From the NCBI GenBank assembly GCA_016937855.1, contig JAFGVU010000062.1, positions 1-46,749 of the forward strand: a stretch of 46,749 nucleotides of DNA, written 5' to 3'. Of the stretch, positions 34,058-43,967 are shown one piece after another (positions within the stretch are counted from its first letter, which is position 1; each line of letters opens with the position of its first letter). This stretch comes from Bacteroidales bacterium (GTDB lineage Bacteria > Bacteroidota > Bacteroidia > Bacteroidales > ML635J-15). The translations under genes and the position numbers were made by a program. The notes under the pieces are model-generated. The model was not told the DNA's origin. It was given only the letters and a program-made list of their open reading frames with translations, and made no database searches.

Positions 34058-36502
34058 ATGCAAACGAAACTTTTCGCAGCATTATTTCTATTGGCAATAT
34101 GCTTATCATCAGTTGCCCAAATTGTTGCAGATACATTCAACATTCCCAACTATCCTATTCCTGAAATTTATTTTACAGACGAAGCTCCTGAATTACCGGA
34201 TAATGTTTGGAATCATAAGTTGGAGTATTTTCCAAACTCCCTATTCGATCAAATAGACATACCAAATTGTGGACAAGCATCAGGCATATATTATTGCATG
34301 ACATATATGTTTAACAAAGCATATCAACGTTCTGCAGATTCTACAAACACCTTTGACCCAAACTTCACATTTAATTTCTTAAGTGGAGGAGATGGACACT
34401 TTGGAGTGAGTACTTTTGACGCATGGAATATAGTTAAAAGCCAAGGAAATCCAAGTTTAGATACTTATAATGCTCAAGAATTCCCAGGATATAATGCAGA
34501 AAATGATTTCAGAAAAACTCAGTGGATGAATAATTATGATAATTATCTTAAATCAATGTCAAATAAAATATCCGAATACTATAGTATAGATTTAAAAACA
34601 GAGGAAGACCTTTTACTCTTGAAGCACTTTCTTCACGATGGATTTAAACCCGCAGAAAATGGTAATATTGGAATTTTTTATTCTGACAATTCATTTTTTT
34701 ATGGTGAAGACAATTATCATTTATACTGTGACACAGTACTTACTTCAACTCAATTATGCACAAAAGTTTACACAAGTTTTATTGATGGTGCTGAACATAG
34801 CATGACCGTTGTTGGATACACAAAAAATGAACAAATTGATTTTAATAATGACGGAATAATTTCAGACACAATCGATATTAACAATGATGGAATCATTGAT
34901 CACCATGACAATGAATCATGTTTTTGGATAGTTGTTAATTCCGTAGGTTCAAATTGGTCAAGAGACATATTTCTACTCAAATATGATATGATTTGTAATG
35001 TCTGGAATTCACAGATTTTTTTTCCTATTCCAGAAATCAACTATGAACCTGATTTAACTTTTAAAATTAATTTAGAACACCCTAGTCGTAACTCGGTAAA
35101 GATCTCAGCAGGAGTTTCTTCTGATCCCAATGCAAGCTATCCAGAATATATTCTTGATTTTCCTATTTTTCATTTCCAAGGAGGCCACCAAGCACTATCA
35201 GGAGTTGACACTATTCCAAATCCTGAAAAATTAGAACTTGGAATTGACATTAGTGATATTAAAAAATTTGTAGTACACTCAGGAATCTGTAAAATCTTTC
35301 TAATAATAGATAACGCAGGTATAAATGACGGAAAATTATTAAATGCATCTATTATTAACTATTCAGATCAATGCCCTAAGGAAACCCAACTGATTGAACA
35401 AGAAATAGCCATACCAGCGTTAGATACAAAATTCTTTTCTACCAATTTAGAAATCAGCTCAGACTGGGACACAAATAATATATCTCTTTTAAATGAAGAC
35501 AACTCTATAACCCTTTCATTGGCAAACAACCAACCAAATACAAAACTAAATCCTTCAGGTGGAACTGGCATATACACTTTTGAGATTTTTGACACATGTG
35601 AGTACAAATACGAATATGTGACTGATGAATATGAGTATAGACCTAGCTCAAATTTCACATCTGCTTATGAATCTATAATACATCTATCAAATCCAATTGC
35701 TTTTGCAGGCAAAGATTTTCATTCAATCTCAATACAGGGTAATGGTAGAATATATTTCGATATAGAAAAAGCTATTGCATCAGATTTATATCCATATCAA
35801 TTATCCCCAACTAATTATTTCGAGGATTTACAGCTAGAATTTCGTGCTAATAACAACCGTAAGGAAATGCACTATATCTATTATGAAGAAAATGATGAAT
35901 CAGTTAAAGTATGGTTAAAGCCAACTCTTATGACCATAGAGTTTTTCCATAAGGGTGAAATACATATTATTTATTCCAGTACATCTGTAACTACTAAATA
36001 TACAGCTGGAATTATCTCAAATAGTAAAAAATATTTCTACAGGACACCTAATTCTGAGATAGATGCTGAATTAAATTCGGTTCATTTAATTCCACAACAC
36101 ACATCTAGATATTTTAGCATTTCCAATAATGGAGAAATAAGTTGTACACCAAATACTCCATTAGGAAATCATGACCTTATTGTAATAATAAAAGATTCAG
36201 AAGGCAAAAAGCTAATTAAAAACATTAGACTTACAGTAATTAACGAAAACATCATTGGCAATCTCTATCCTAACCCTACAAAAGACATTTTATATTGCGA
36301 TATTTACAATCCAATACAGCAAAACACTAATGTTGAGATTTTTACAATTACCGGACAATGCATTTACAAAGAATCTACTTTACTCCCGTCAGGAATTACT
36401 GAACACAATATTAGCACATCGAAATTTGGCAATGGAGTTTATTTATTAAAAATTACCATGGGAGAAAAATCTCAAACGCAACGATTTGTTGTAATGCGAT
36501 AA
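34058..36502 (+). CDS. Secreted C1A-like cysteine peptidase with T9SS sorting domain
   Basis: 814 residues. A signal peptide (LFAALFLLAICLSSVAQ) is followed by a papain-fold domain: the nucleophile in NCGQASG (C71), the histidine in GAEHSMTVVGY (H247) and the asparagine in VVNSVGSNW (N294). Between His and Asn sits an inserted pair of calcium-binding-like loops (261-281, DFNNDG and DINNDG). A large beta-rich region follows, and the C-terminus is a type A T9SS sorting domain (NLYPNPTKDILYCD ... GVYLLKITMGEKSQTQRFVV). So it should be exported to the cell surface or medium by the Por system. It stands alone. Confidence 0.82.
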   Translation: MQTKLFAALFLLAICLSSVAQIVADTFNIPNYPIPEIYFTDEAPELPDNVWNHKLEYFPNSLFDQIDIPNCGQASGIYYCMTYMFNKAYQRSADSTNTFDPNFTFNFLSGGDGHFGVSTFDAWNIVKSQGNPSLDTYNAQEFPGYNAENDFRKTQWMNNYDNYLKSMSNKISEYYSIDLKTEEDLLLLKHFLHDGFKPAENGNIGIFYSDNSFFYGEDNYHLYCDTVLTSTQLCTKVYTSFIDGAEHSMTVVGYTKNEQIDFNNDGIISDTIDINNDGIIDHHDNESCFWIVVNSVGSNWSRDIFLLKYDMICNVWNSQIFFPIPEINYEPDLTFKINLEHPSRNSVKISAGVSSDPNASYPEYILDFPIFHFQGGHQALSGVDTIPNPEKLELGIDISDIKKFVVHSGICKIFLIIDNAGINDGKLLNASIINYSDQCPKETQLIEQEIAIPALDTKFFSTNLEISSDWDTNNISLLNEDNSITLSLANNQPNTKLNPSGGTGIYTFEIFDTCEYKYEYVTDEYEYRPSSNFTSAYESIIHLSNPIAFAGKDFHSISIQGNGRIYFDIEKAIASDLYPYQLSPTNYFEDLQLEFRANNNRKEMHYIYYEENDESVKVWLKPTLMTIEFFHKGEIHIIYSSTSVTTKYTAGIISNSKKYFYRTPNSEIDAELNSVHLIPQHTSRYFSISNNGEISCTPNTPLGNHDLIVIIKDSEGKKLIKNIRLTVINENIIGNLYPNPTKDILYCDIYNPIQQNTNVEIFTITGQCIYKESTLLPSGITEHNISTSKFGNGVYLLKITMGEKSQTQRFVVMR

Positions 36503-36509
36503 TGCGGGT

Positions 36510-37175
36510 TTAATCAAACATCAGTTTTTCGATATGCTCACGATAGTCCTCAACTGCCATGTTGATAAGATGATGTGCTTCCTCTCTGCCATAAATATGT
36601 GAAATTTCGCATCGGCGACCCAATTCACCAGGCATCTCCTTGTATGTCAAAAAGTAGTGTTTTAATCTATTGACAACTGCTACCGGAATTTCGCTTATAT
36701 CTTTGTAGTGAGAATACACTGCATCGTTTTTAAGAACTGCAATAATTTTATCATCAGCTTGATTACCGTCAACCATTTTAAAGCCGCCAATAGGAATAGC
36801 TCTAGCAAGAACATCTCCGTGAGCAACATCTTTTTCGGTCAACACACACACATCCAAAGGATCTCCATCGCCAATAATCTCGGGATTATTAAGAGAATTG
36901 GCACTTAACTCTCCTACTCTTTTTCCACAATATGTCTGAGGTATAAATCCGTAAAGAGCAGGCAAAATGCTTGAGAATTTTTGAGGTCGATCAATAGTGA
37001 GATACCCGGTAACTTTGTCAATTTCGTATTTTACTGTATCGGTTGGTACCATCTCGATGAAACATGTTAACTCTTCGGGAGCATTTTCTCCAATTTCGAT
37101 ACCATGCCAAGGATGTGATTTATGTCGTAAACCCAACAGCTTTCCAATAGGATCAATAGATATTTTTTTTGCCAT
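36510..37175 (-). CDS. ppa: Inorganic pyrophosphatase, family I
   Basis: Hydrolyses pyrophosphate to phosphate in the cytoplasm. From the ATG at 37175 the protein has 221 residues. The family I signature DGDPLDVCVLTE is intact, with the additional metal- and substrate-binding residues in YGFIPQTYCG and KHYFLTYKE. A further five codons can be read upstream from a TTG, but the ATG preceding AKKISID is the more likely start. Convergent with the cysteine peptidase gene. Confidence 0.93.
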   Translation of the reverse strand: MAKKISIDPIGKLLGLRHKSHPWHGIEIGENAPEELTCFIEMVPTDTVKYEIDKVTGYLTIDRPQKFSSILPALYGFIPQTYCGKRVGELSANSLNNPEIIGDGDPLDVCVLTEKDVAHGDVLARAIPIGGFKMVDGNQADDKIIAVLKNDAVYSHYKDISEIPVAVVNRLKHYFLTYKEMPGELGRRCEISHIYGREEAHHLINMAVEDYREHIEKLMFD

Positions 37176-37266
37176 TATTTTTTTTTGCAAAATAAGCTGT
37201 TTTTATCCGGAATACCAAAACAATTGATTTTATTGTCATATTAGAAAAATTCTTTGATTAAGCTTA

Positions 37267-38004
37267 TTAATAATTCTTGACGCATCTTATGCTTTTAGCG
37301 TCAACTTTCATGTGTGGACCTCTCCATATTGCTGTTTGATCGTTATAAATAGCTCTAAACTGAGATTGCGAAGAATTTGACTGTGTTGCTGTCCAAAAGA
37401 AAGTATAAAGTCCAAGTCCAGAAAAGGTTCCTACATTATTACGACAACCTGCAGGTAAAGCTGTAAATCCTGATTCGTTTGTTGCACCTGTATTTGGACT
37501 CACCCAATGTTCTGTTCCTGCCTCTTTGAGTTTACCCCCGATATCACCGCGTAATTGAGCATCAAGATTTGCATCGGCAGCACTCATTCCCAGATAAATC
37601 TCAAGCTCCATCCACTCACTATCGCTTGGTAAATGCCACCCATCCGGGCAAACACCCTGCACACCACTGGGATTGGCAGAGCTGGATAATTCTCCATTCA
37701 TAGCACCTGCCCAAGTATATAGTTTACCATAAACGACAGTGTTCTGAGGATCGCCCTCATAATCATAGATGATTGCTGCAGTTATTTCCGTTCCGTCGGC
37801 ATAATGAGTTGTCCTAAGATTTTCTTTCATCCAACACTGATTTCCGATGACAATTGTTTGATAAATATTCCCATCAAAATCGTAAACAATTCCACAATCA
37901 CAATCTTGTTCATAAAATGCAGCCTGAAAAGCAGGTAAAACAATCTGTCCGAACGACACCTGTACAATAAAAATCACTAATATTATCGCATAAGCCTTTT
38001 TCAT
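37267..38004 (-). CDS. Secreted FISUMP-domain protein
   Basis: 245 residues from the ATG at 38004, which gives a signal peptide KKAYAIILVIFIVQVSFGQ and starts 4 bases after the previous stop. The mature part is a FISUMP domain (Fibrobacter succinogenes major paralogous domain): VIGNQCWMKENLRTTHYADG, then GWHLPSDSEWMELE and the closing SIRCVK. Such domains are surface-exposed and of unknown function, with a C-type-lectin-like look. No T9SS tail is present. Last gene of a probable three-gene operon. Confidence 0.85.
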   Translation of the reverse strand: MKKAYAIILVIFIVQVSFGQIVLPAFQAAFYEQDCDCGIVYDFDGNIYQTIVIGNQCWMKENLRTTHYADGTEITAAIIYDYEGDPQNTVVYGKLYTWAGAMNGELSSSANPSGVQGVCPDGWHLPSDSEWMELEIYLGMSAADANLDAQLRGDIGGKLKEAGTEHWVSPNTGATNESGFTALPAGCRNNVGTFSGLGLYTFFWTATQSNSSQSQFRAIYNDQTAIWRGPHMKVDAKSIRCVKNY

Positions 38005-38008
38005 AATT

Positions 38009-39004
38009 CTATTGCATATCTCCTGAAACAACATAAATATCGCCTCCTATATTAACTAAAGTTGCAATTGCATACTGCCCTGCTGTTCGGTCATAATTTT
38101 GCCGATTATGCATAGTTACTCCAGAGCCGGCGCTAAAAACTATTTGTCCTGCACCTTTTTGCACTATCAAACAGTTAAAACCATCGGAGAGTCCTGCAGG
38201 AATAATCAAACTAACATTAGATGAATTTTCGAGGTTAATTACTTTACCGTTATCTGCCTGACTAACTGTATATGTAGAGCTAGTACTATTAACAAGATTT
38301 GCATTAAAACCCGATATCTTCGCAGCACCATTTGCGCCCAAGTCTCCTGTCATTGTTCCTCCTGTTGTTTGCAGATAATTTTGTGTGGCGTGATTTCCCC
38401 ACAAAAATGAATTATTCCAGTTTGTGATGTCAGTATTACTAATAGAATTTGCGTCGTGTGATGTTGACATTGCATCAGTTATCCCATATCCGGACAATGA
38501 ATTTGGCTTATTGTTTAATGAATTCCATTCTCCATCAAAATCATCATTAACATTTTTATCCCAGTTTTCAAAAACTATTTCATCCCCTGATAAATTTACA
38601 GAGTCTGCAACATTTGCAAAAATCGCATAGGGAACATACATCAACTCGCTTGTCCCAATCTCAACATAATCGGCACCACCATTTGAATCAACATATATCC
38701 TTAAATAATATGGACCATTACTCCAGTCAATCAATGCAAACAATTCGGGATTTTGACTTCCTACATTGACATTAATCAAACCAAAGGAATTTGTACTGAT
38801 GTTATACTCCTCGGAGTAATATTCAGTACCATCTATCAGTTGATCAAAAACACTAATCTTTAGCCCAATAAATTGTTCCACCAAGGGATTACCCTCGGCA
38901 TCTCTCACAATTGACTGATACTTAAAGCCAAGCGAGGTTTGTGCAACTCCAATTGAAGCAAAAAAAAGCGCTACAACAACTGCAAATAAATGTTTCTTAC
39001 CCAT
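38009..39004 (-). CDS. Secreted protein with phage tail-fibre-like motif
   Basis: 331 residues. Signal peptide (HLFAVVVALFFASIGVAQ). An N-terminal beta domain of a kind frequent in Bacteroidetes surface proteins (FKYQSIVRDAEGNPLV) is followed by a region with SGYGITDA, WGNHATQ and TGGTMTGDLG. The last two recall tail-fibre and collar repeats of bacteriophages. A C-terminal beta-rich part ends without a T9SS tail. Middle gene of the secreted cluster; perhaps a surface adhesin or fibre. Function inferred only from motif style. Confidence 0.65.
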   Translation of the reverse strand: MGKKHLFAVVVALFFASIGVAQTSLGFKYQSIVRDAEGNPLVEQFIGLKISVFDQLIDGTEYYSEEYNISTNSFGLINVNVGSQNPELFALIDWSNGPYYLRIYVDSNGGADYVEIGTSELMYVPYAIFANVADSVNLSGDEIVFENWDKNVNDDFDGEWNSLNNKPNSLSGYGITDAMSTSHDANSISNTDITNWNNSFLWGNHATQNYLQTTGGTMTGDLGANGAAKISGFNANLVNSTSSTYTVSQADNGKVINLENSSNVSLIIPAGLSDGFNCLIVQKGAGQIVFSAGSGVTMHNRQNYDRTAGQYAIATLVNIGGDIYVVSGDMQ

Positions 39005-39010
39005 TGTGTT

Positions 39011-39469
39011 TTAGTTTTTTATGATTTTATAAATTTTATTTTTGCCTTCTTTCGAAATGATTAAATAATACATTGCATTTTTATACTCTGATAAATTTAC
39101 AGTCATTATCTGCTCTCGAGAACTTTCATCCACAATTAGTTTACCAGAAGAATCATAAATTTGATATTGATAAAAAGAATTATCCCACTGTTTTAAATAT
39201 ACAGTATTTTTAACTGGGTTTGGATAAACTACAAAAGACAATTCACTATCATTGTTAACAAGGTTAATTAAAATTTCAGATTGTTGGAATCCATTTGTAA
39301 GAACATGCGATTCTCCGATATATGTTTCGGTTATAATTTCGCCTAAACTCCATGACACTTGTAGATTTCCATTTATATAGACATCTCCTGCAGCCCCTAT
39401 CAACTCTTGAGCAGACAGACAATTTATACAACCCCAAACAGATAAAAACAAAACTAATACAGACTTCAT
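39011..39469 (-). CDS. Small secreted protein with T9SS type A sorting domain
   Basis: 152 residues from the ATG at 39469, which yields a clean signal peptide (KSVLVLFLSVWGCINCLSAQ); an upstream extension of 16 codons is unlikely. A short beta domain (GDVYINGNLQVSWSLGEI) is followed by a complete type A sorting domain (FVVYPNPVKNTVYLK ... YYLIISKEGKNKIYKIIKN). This is a minimal T9SS cargo. It is the first gene of the cluster, 6 bases before the tail-fibre-like gene. Confidence 0.8.
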   Translation of the reverse strand: MKSVLVLFLSVWGCINCLSAQELIGAAGDVYINGNLQVSWSLGEIITETYIGESHVLTNGFQQSEILINLVNNDSELSFVVYPNPVKNTVYLKQWDNSFYQYQIYDSSGKLIVDESSREQIMTVNLSEYKNAMYYLIISKEGKNKIYKIIKN

Positions 39470-39577
39470 ACCTTGATAATTTGCTCTAAATATACAAAAA
39501 ACAATATTTATGAGCAAATTTTTTTATCAACTAGCCAAAAGGTGTGAAGACTTTGAAAATAGGAAGTTTCTTATAAC

Positions 39578-40408
39578 CTACTCAGCTATCCAACTAATAA
39601 CATATTCCAGATCGCATAATCCAGGTTTTCCTATATGCCATTTCCCTTTAAGAAATTGTTCCTCGACTCCGAGCTTAAAATGAGCAAGCGCTATTCCCAG
39701 ATCAACTTTTTGCAAATCGGTATTTTTAGTATTACCCACCATCTTATCCCTAAAAATATAGAAATGATACTTGTTGTCCTGCTTAATAACTCTCCAAGGT
39801 TGCTTATTAACAGCAGAAGGAGCTCGGCGTACCAATTCTAAAGCATTATGATACTTGTCTTCGGGGTTAAAACTTAAAGGATTTTCTAAATGATTCTCAA
39901 AAAAATGCATTTCGAACGGGTTGCGTTTACTACCATCCGTTAAAGTTAACCCAAGTCGCTCTCGTAAAGATTTTTTTTCGGCTTTATATCCAACAGGCGT
40001 AATGCAGGGTATCGTTTCCGAATCAGTTGTTTTTAATAAGATCTCATAATCTTTTCTTTTAAAAGTTCCACCAACCCAACATGTACCAAGTTCTAACCTT
40101 GTTAGCTCTATAATTATTCTTTCAAGAGAATAGCCATAATCAACTTCTGCGAATTCAAATTTTTCGACACATCCACCAATAAAATACCCGGCATTGCTTA
40201 TAAAACCATACGTACCAAGTTTAACTTTTTGCTGTTGACGTGCTTCGGGCTTTTCAACCAAAATAAACCGCGGAGTGTTTCCAAACGGTCCTTTAGATGG
40301 ATTTTCGAGCAAATTATTGATTTTATTTAACAATTTTGCATCTAAAACTTGTTTAGAATAATTTCTAATCGACCTGCGAACTCTTATTGCCTCTGCGTAT
40401 GTTAACAT
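39578..40408 (-). CDS. Nitroreductase family protein
   Basis: 276 residues from the ATG at 40408 (the frame is open ten codons further, from TTG). It has the flavin-binding pattern of the nitroreductase superfamily, RVRRSIRNY at the N-terminus and RRAPSAVNKQPWR in the second half, i.e. the duplicated putative TM1586-type nitroreductase (PF14512-like). A likely FMN-dependent oxidoreductase in the cytoplasm; substrate unknown. Not part of an obvious operon. Confidence 0.82.
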   Translation of the reverse strand: MLTYAEAIRVRRSIRNYSKQVLDAKLLNKINNLLENPSKGPFGNTPRFILVEKPEARQQQKVKLGTYGFISNAGYFIGGCVEKFEFAEVDYGYSLERIIIELTRLELGTCWVGGTFKRKDYEILLKTTDSETIPCITPVGYKAEKKSLRERLGLTLTDGSKRNPFEMHFFENHLENPLSFNPEDKYHNALELVRRAPSAVNKQPWRVIKQDNKYHFYIFRDKMVGNTKNTDLQKVDLGIALAHFKLGVEEQFLKGKWHIGKPGLCDLEYVISWIAE

Positions 40409-40571
40409 AAAATTTTTACCCCTTTCTTTAGACTGCAAAAGTATTAAATCACATTATAATTTATTAATAATTTCAATCTAATTAGATGTACCCATGGTTG
40501 TTGCACACAAATCAACAGTTTACACACATAAAAACAAATTTTATTCACTTATTATGCTGATTTCTAAACAA

Positions 40572-43505
40572 TTAAGATTTGTACTTCGGAATAAGCGCAT
40601 CGTATAGAATTTCTATTGGATGCAATGCTTTTACTCCTGTTCCGTCCTCGATCTGACAACGACAACTCGTACCAACTGCACAAATAATTGTCTCAGCTTC
40701 TGCATTTCTTATGGCTGGAAACAAAACCATTTCACCAATTTTCATGGACAAATCGTAATGCTCCTTTTCGTAACCAAAAGATCCCGCCATACCACAGCAA
40801 CCACTTGGAATTTCGTCAACAAAATAGTTTTTTGGCAGAGATAAAACCTTCTTTGTAAACTTGGTAGTGATTATTGACTTTTGCTGACAATGTCCATGAA
40901 ATTTCACTTTTTTATTTTCTTGCGTGAATTTATCGCTGGAAATATTTCCCTTATCAATTTCAGCAGCTATAAACTCATCAAATAAAAATGTGTTTGATGC
41001 AAGCTTTTTAGCATTTTCAAGATTATGATTTTCTGCTAAATCGGGATACTCGTCTCTAAAGCTAAGTATTGCTGATGGTTCTATTCCTACCAATGGTGTT
41101 TCTTCAGAAATTTTATCTTTAAGCAATTCAATATTTTTATTTGCAATCCGTTTAGCTGTACGCAATAATCCTTTGCTTAACCAAGTTCTTCCACTTTCGT
41201 AAGTTTTGGGTATTTTAACTTCATAGCCCAAGTTTGTAAAAAACAAAATAGCTTTTAATCCAATATCACTTTCCAAATAATTTGTAAACTCATCATTAAA
41301 CAGATAAATTGTTTTAATTGGATTTTTTGGCTTTAATACATTTTTATTATTCCTTAACATTTTTTGCAAACTCTTTTTGCTCATAGGAGGCAAACTTCTG
41401 TCTTGGTTGAAGGAAATAACTGATTTTACTATTGATGCCAAGAATTTGTTTTTAATAAAAATGTTAAAAAATGCCGGCATACTACCAAACAACTTGTGAA
41501 AACGCGGCAAATACCCCACAGCACGTGATCTAAGTGGAATATGATGGGCGTCGTAATAATGTTGAAGAAACTCCATCTTTAATTTAGCAACATCAACGCC
41601 CGACGGACATTCAGATTTGCATGCCTTGCACAAAAGACATAAATCCAAAACTTGATAAATTTCTTTTGAATCAAAAGGGTTTAGCTTATCGGAGTTTGAA
41701 ATAACATCTCTCAGAATATTTGCTCTGGCTCTGGTAGAGTTTATCTCGTCTTTTGTAGCCTGAAAACTTGGACAAAGTGTTCCACCTATCACATGGGATT
41801 TTCGACAATCACCCGAGCCGTTACATTTTTCGGCAGTACGCAGATACCCACCCGTATTTTCAAAACTAAAAACAGTTTCAAGTTCTTTTGTTGGCTGACC
41901 TGGAGAATACCTTAAATAAGTATTCATTTTAGGAGTATCAGTAATTTTTTGTGCATTAAACACATTTTCGGGGTCCCAAACATTTTTAATTTCTTGAAAT
42001 AAACGATAAACTTTATCTCCCACCATAAGAGGAATAAACTCACCTCTTAATCTTCCATCTCCATGTTCTCCACTTAAAGACCCTCGATATTTTTTTACAA
42101 GTTTTGCCGTTTCGAGTGCGACGGTATGAAACAATTCGATATGCAAAGGGTCTTTAAGGTTCAAAACAGGACGCAAATGCAATTCCCCTGTACCAATATG
42201 TGCGTAATAAACACACTCCAGGCCATAATTTTTCATTAGGTTTTCGAAATCGCACATATATGCGGGCAAATCCTCAGGTCGCACAGCCGTATCTTCAACA
42301 ACAGGAACCGGTTTTGCGTCTCCGGGCATATTAGCAAGCACTCCTAATCCTGCTTTTCTCAATTCCCAGACTTTGGGAATGTCATCTCCAAGCACAAGCG
42401 GATATGAATAGCCATAATTGTTTTGCTTCAATTCATTTTCGAGATTCTTCGCATGTTCATAAATAATATCCATATCTTCGGCAAACCATTCGACAATTAA
42501 AATTGCTTGCGGATCGCCTTCGACAAAAAATCTATTTCTGTTTTGCGAGATATTTTCTTTGGTTAGATCTAAAACCTTTTTATCCATCAGCTCAACAGAA
42601 ACAGGTGCGTGTTTTAGCGCAATCAGATTTGCTTCGAACACCTCGTTTAAACTTCGTGTATGCACACACATTAAGGCTTTAGACTTAGGCGGTTTTTGAA
42701 CCAAATTGAGTTTTATCTCCGTAGTAAAAGCTAAAGTCCCTTCAGAACCTGCAAGAAGTTTGCAAAAATTAAATTTTTCTTTTGTGCTCCCAAAAATTTC
42801 ATTTTCGAGCAATAAGTCTAAAGCGTAACCGGTATTTCGTCTTTTTATTTCGGGATGTGGAAATTCGGAACTTATTGCATTTGCAATTTCAGAATTTGAC
42901 AATAATTCTTTTATCTGTCGATATATTCTACCTTCAAGATTCTCCTGATTACATTTTTTTGTGAATTCAGATTGAGAAATTTCTCCAAAAACCACTTCAG
43001 ATCCATCAGACAAAATACATTTAAGCTCTAACAAATGATCGCGGGTACTTCCATAAATCAAAGAATGTGCTCCGCAAGAATTATTTCCGACCATTCCGGC
43101 TATCATACATCTATTAGAAGTAGATGTCTCCGGTCCAAAAAACAAATCAAACTGAGCCAATTCCTTGTTTAGTTCATCTAAAACAACACCGGGCTCAACC
43201 CTTACCCATTTCTCTACCTGGTTAATTTCGACAATCTTATTGAAGTTTTTCGATATATCTACAACTATCCCGTTTCCAACAACCTGTCCGGCAAGAGATG
43301 TGCCTGCTGCTCGAGGAATTACACATAATTTGTTTTCTCTCGCAAAACGAATTATTTCAATAATATCTGACTTATTTCTGGGAATACAAACAGCCCCGGG
43401 CGTTTCTCTGTATGCTGATGCATCGGTGGAGTACAAAGTTTTATGTATTGAATCGGTATATACTTCACCCGAGAGACTATCTTTAAGAATATTGTAATCA
43501 ATCAT
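40572..43505 (-). CDS. FAD-binding and Fe-S dehydrogenase (D-lactate / D-2-hydroxyglutarate type)
   Basis: 977 residues. The N-terminal FAD_binding_4 domain has RAAGTSLAGQVVGNGIVVD, followed by a FAD-oxidase C-terminal domain (YYAHIGTGELHLRP, SGEHGDGR). Next comes a ferredoxin-like module (CLLCKACKSECPSGVD, with an upstream CNGSGDC), then CCG-type cysteine motifs (GHCQQKS, CCGMAGSFG). The order GlcD-like, 4Fe-4S, CCG is that of YdiJ-type enzymes, which oxidise D-2-hydroxy acids and pass electrons on through the Fe-S centre. Start ATG at 43505. Exact substrate not determinable. Confidence 0.85.
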   Translation of the reverse strand: MIDYNILKDSLSGEVYTDSIHKTLYSTDASAYRETPGAVCIPRNKSDIIEIIRFARENKLCVIPRAAGTSLAGQVVGNGIVVDISKNFNKIVEINQVEKWVRVEPGVVLDELNKELAQFDLFFGPETSTSNRCMIAGMVGNNSCGAHSLIYGSTRDHLLELKCILSDGSEVVFGEISQSEFTKKCNQENLEGRIYRQIKELLSNSEIANAISSEFPHPEIKRRNTGYALDLLLENEIFGSTKEKFNFCKLLAGSEGTLAFTTEIKLNLVQKPPKSKALMCVHTRSLNEVFEANLIALKHAPVSVELMDKKVLDLTKENISQNRNRFFVEGDPQAILIVEWFAEDMDIIYEHAKNLENELKQNNYGYSYPLVLGDDIPKVWELRKAGLGVLANMPGDAKPVPVVEDTAVRPEDLPAYMCDFENLMKNYGLECVYYAHIGTGELHLRPVLNLKDPLHIELFHTVALETAKLVKKYRGSLSGEHGDGRLRGEFIPLMVGDKVYRLFQEIKNVWDPENVFNAQKITDTPKMNTYLRYSPGQPTKELETVFSFENTGGYLRTAEKCNGSGDCRKSHVIGGTLCPSFQATKDEINSTRARANILRDVISNSDKLNPFDSKEIYQVLDLCLLCKACKSECPSGVDVAKLKMEFLQHYYDAHHIPLRSRAVGYLPRFHKLFGSMPAFFNIFIKNKFLASIVKSVISFNQDRSLPPMSKKSLQKMLRNNKNVLKPKNPIKTIYLFNDEFTNYLESDIGLKAILFFTNLGYEVKIPKTYESGRTWLSKGLLRTAKRIANKNIELLKDKISEETPLVGIEPSAILSFRDEYPDLAENHNLENAKKLASNTFLFDEFIAAEIDKGNISSDKFTQENKKVKFHGHCQQKSIITTKFTKKVLSLPKNYFVDEIPSGCCGMAGSFGYEKEHYDLSMKIGEMVLFPAIRNAEAETIICAVGTSCRCQIEDGTGVKALHPIEILYDALIPKYKS

Positions 43506-43526
43506 ATCTAATCAAAAAAATATTTA

Positions 43527-43555
43527 CAAAGATATTTATTTATATTGAAAACAAA
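43527..43555 (-). promoter_or_regulatory. Possible promoter of the FAD/Fe-S dehydrogenase
   Basis: Minus strand TATCTTTG (43534-43527) with TTTG at 43555-43552; the 17-base spacer is shorter than usual. Confidence 0.4.
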
Positions 43556-43615
43556 GTGACTATAATCACGCAAGAAAAACGCATCTATTTTTTATGATGA
43601 TGTTGATGTTTTAAA

Positions 43616-43672
43616 ATAAGGTAATAAGGTTTTTCGAGAATAAGGTTCGATTTGCCACAAACAAAACCTTAT
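43616..43672. repeat. ATAAGGT repeats, three direct and one inverted
   Basis: ATAAGGT at 43616-43622, 43624-43630 and 43640-43646, and ACCTTAT at 43666-43672. The second copy with its flanking T's can form a hairpin with the last. Located in the 460-base gap between the dehydrogenase and DUF368 genes; possible operator. Apart from this and a small frame at 43749-43907 I see nothing in the gap. Confidence 0.45.
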
Positions 43673-43748
43673 CTCTACCAAAGCTTAATAGAAATTATTA
43701 AATGAAATAAATGTGTTATTGCGGTTTTTTTGAATCACTGAACTCTCT

Positions 43749-43907
43749 TTAATAGCTCAGATTAATTATCGGAGGCAAAGCATCAAAAACAGTGACAACC
43801 GGACCGCCATTTGGCGGTGAGCTCAACGCAGTTAAAAACATCCATATTTGATCAATAGCTTGAGCTAATTCATTATTCTGCATATTGCAATTGCAAATAT
43901 TGTTCAT
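43749..43907 (-). CDS. Possible small protein
   Basis: A 52-codon frame from the ATG at 43907: MNNICNCNMQNNELAQAI near the start, then a Pro/Gly-rich middle (SSPPNGGP) and hydrophobic end. Amino-acid makeup looks more protein-like than typical random frames here, but there is no recognised family and no clear promoter. It may be spurious. Confidence 0.3.
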   Translation of the reverse strand: MNNICNCNMQNNELAQAIDQIWMFLTALSSPPNGGPVVTVFDALPPIINLSY

Positions 43908-43967
43908 AATAAATAGATATAAAATTTTGCATAAAGTTTTTATTGTATATTTTCGCATAAAATTTAA

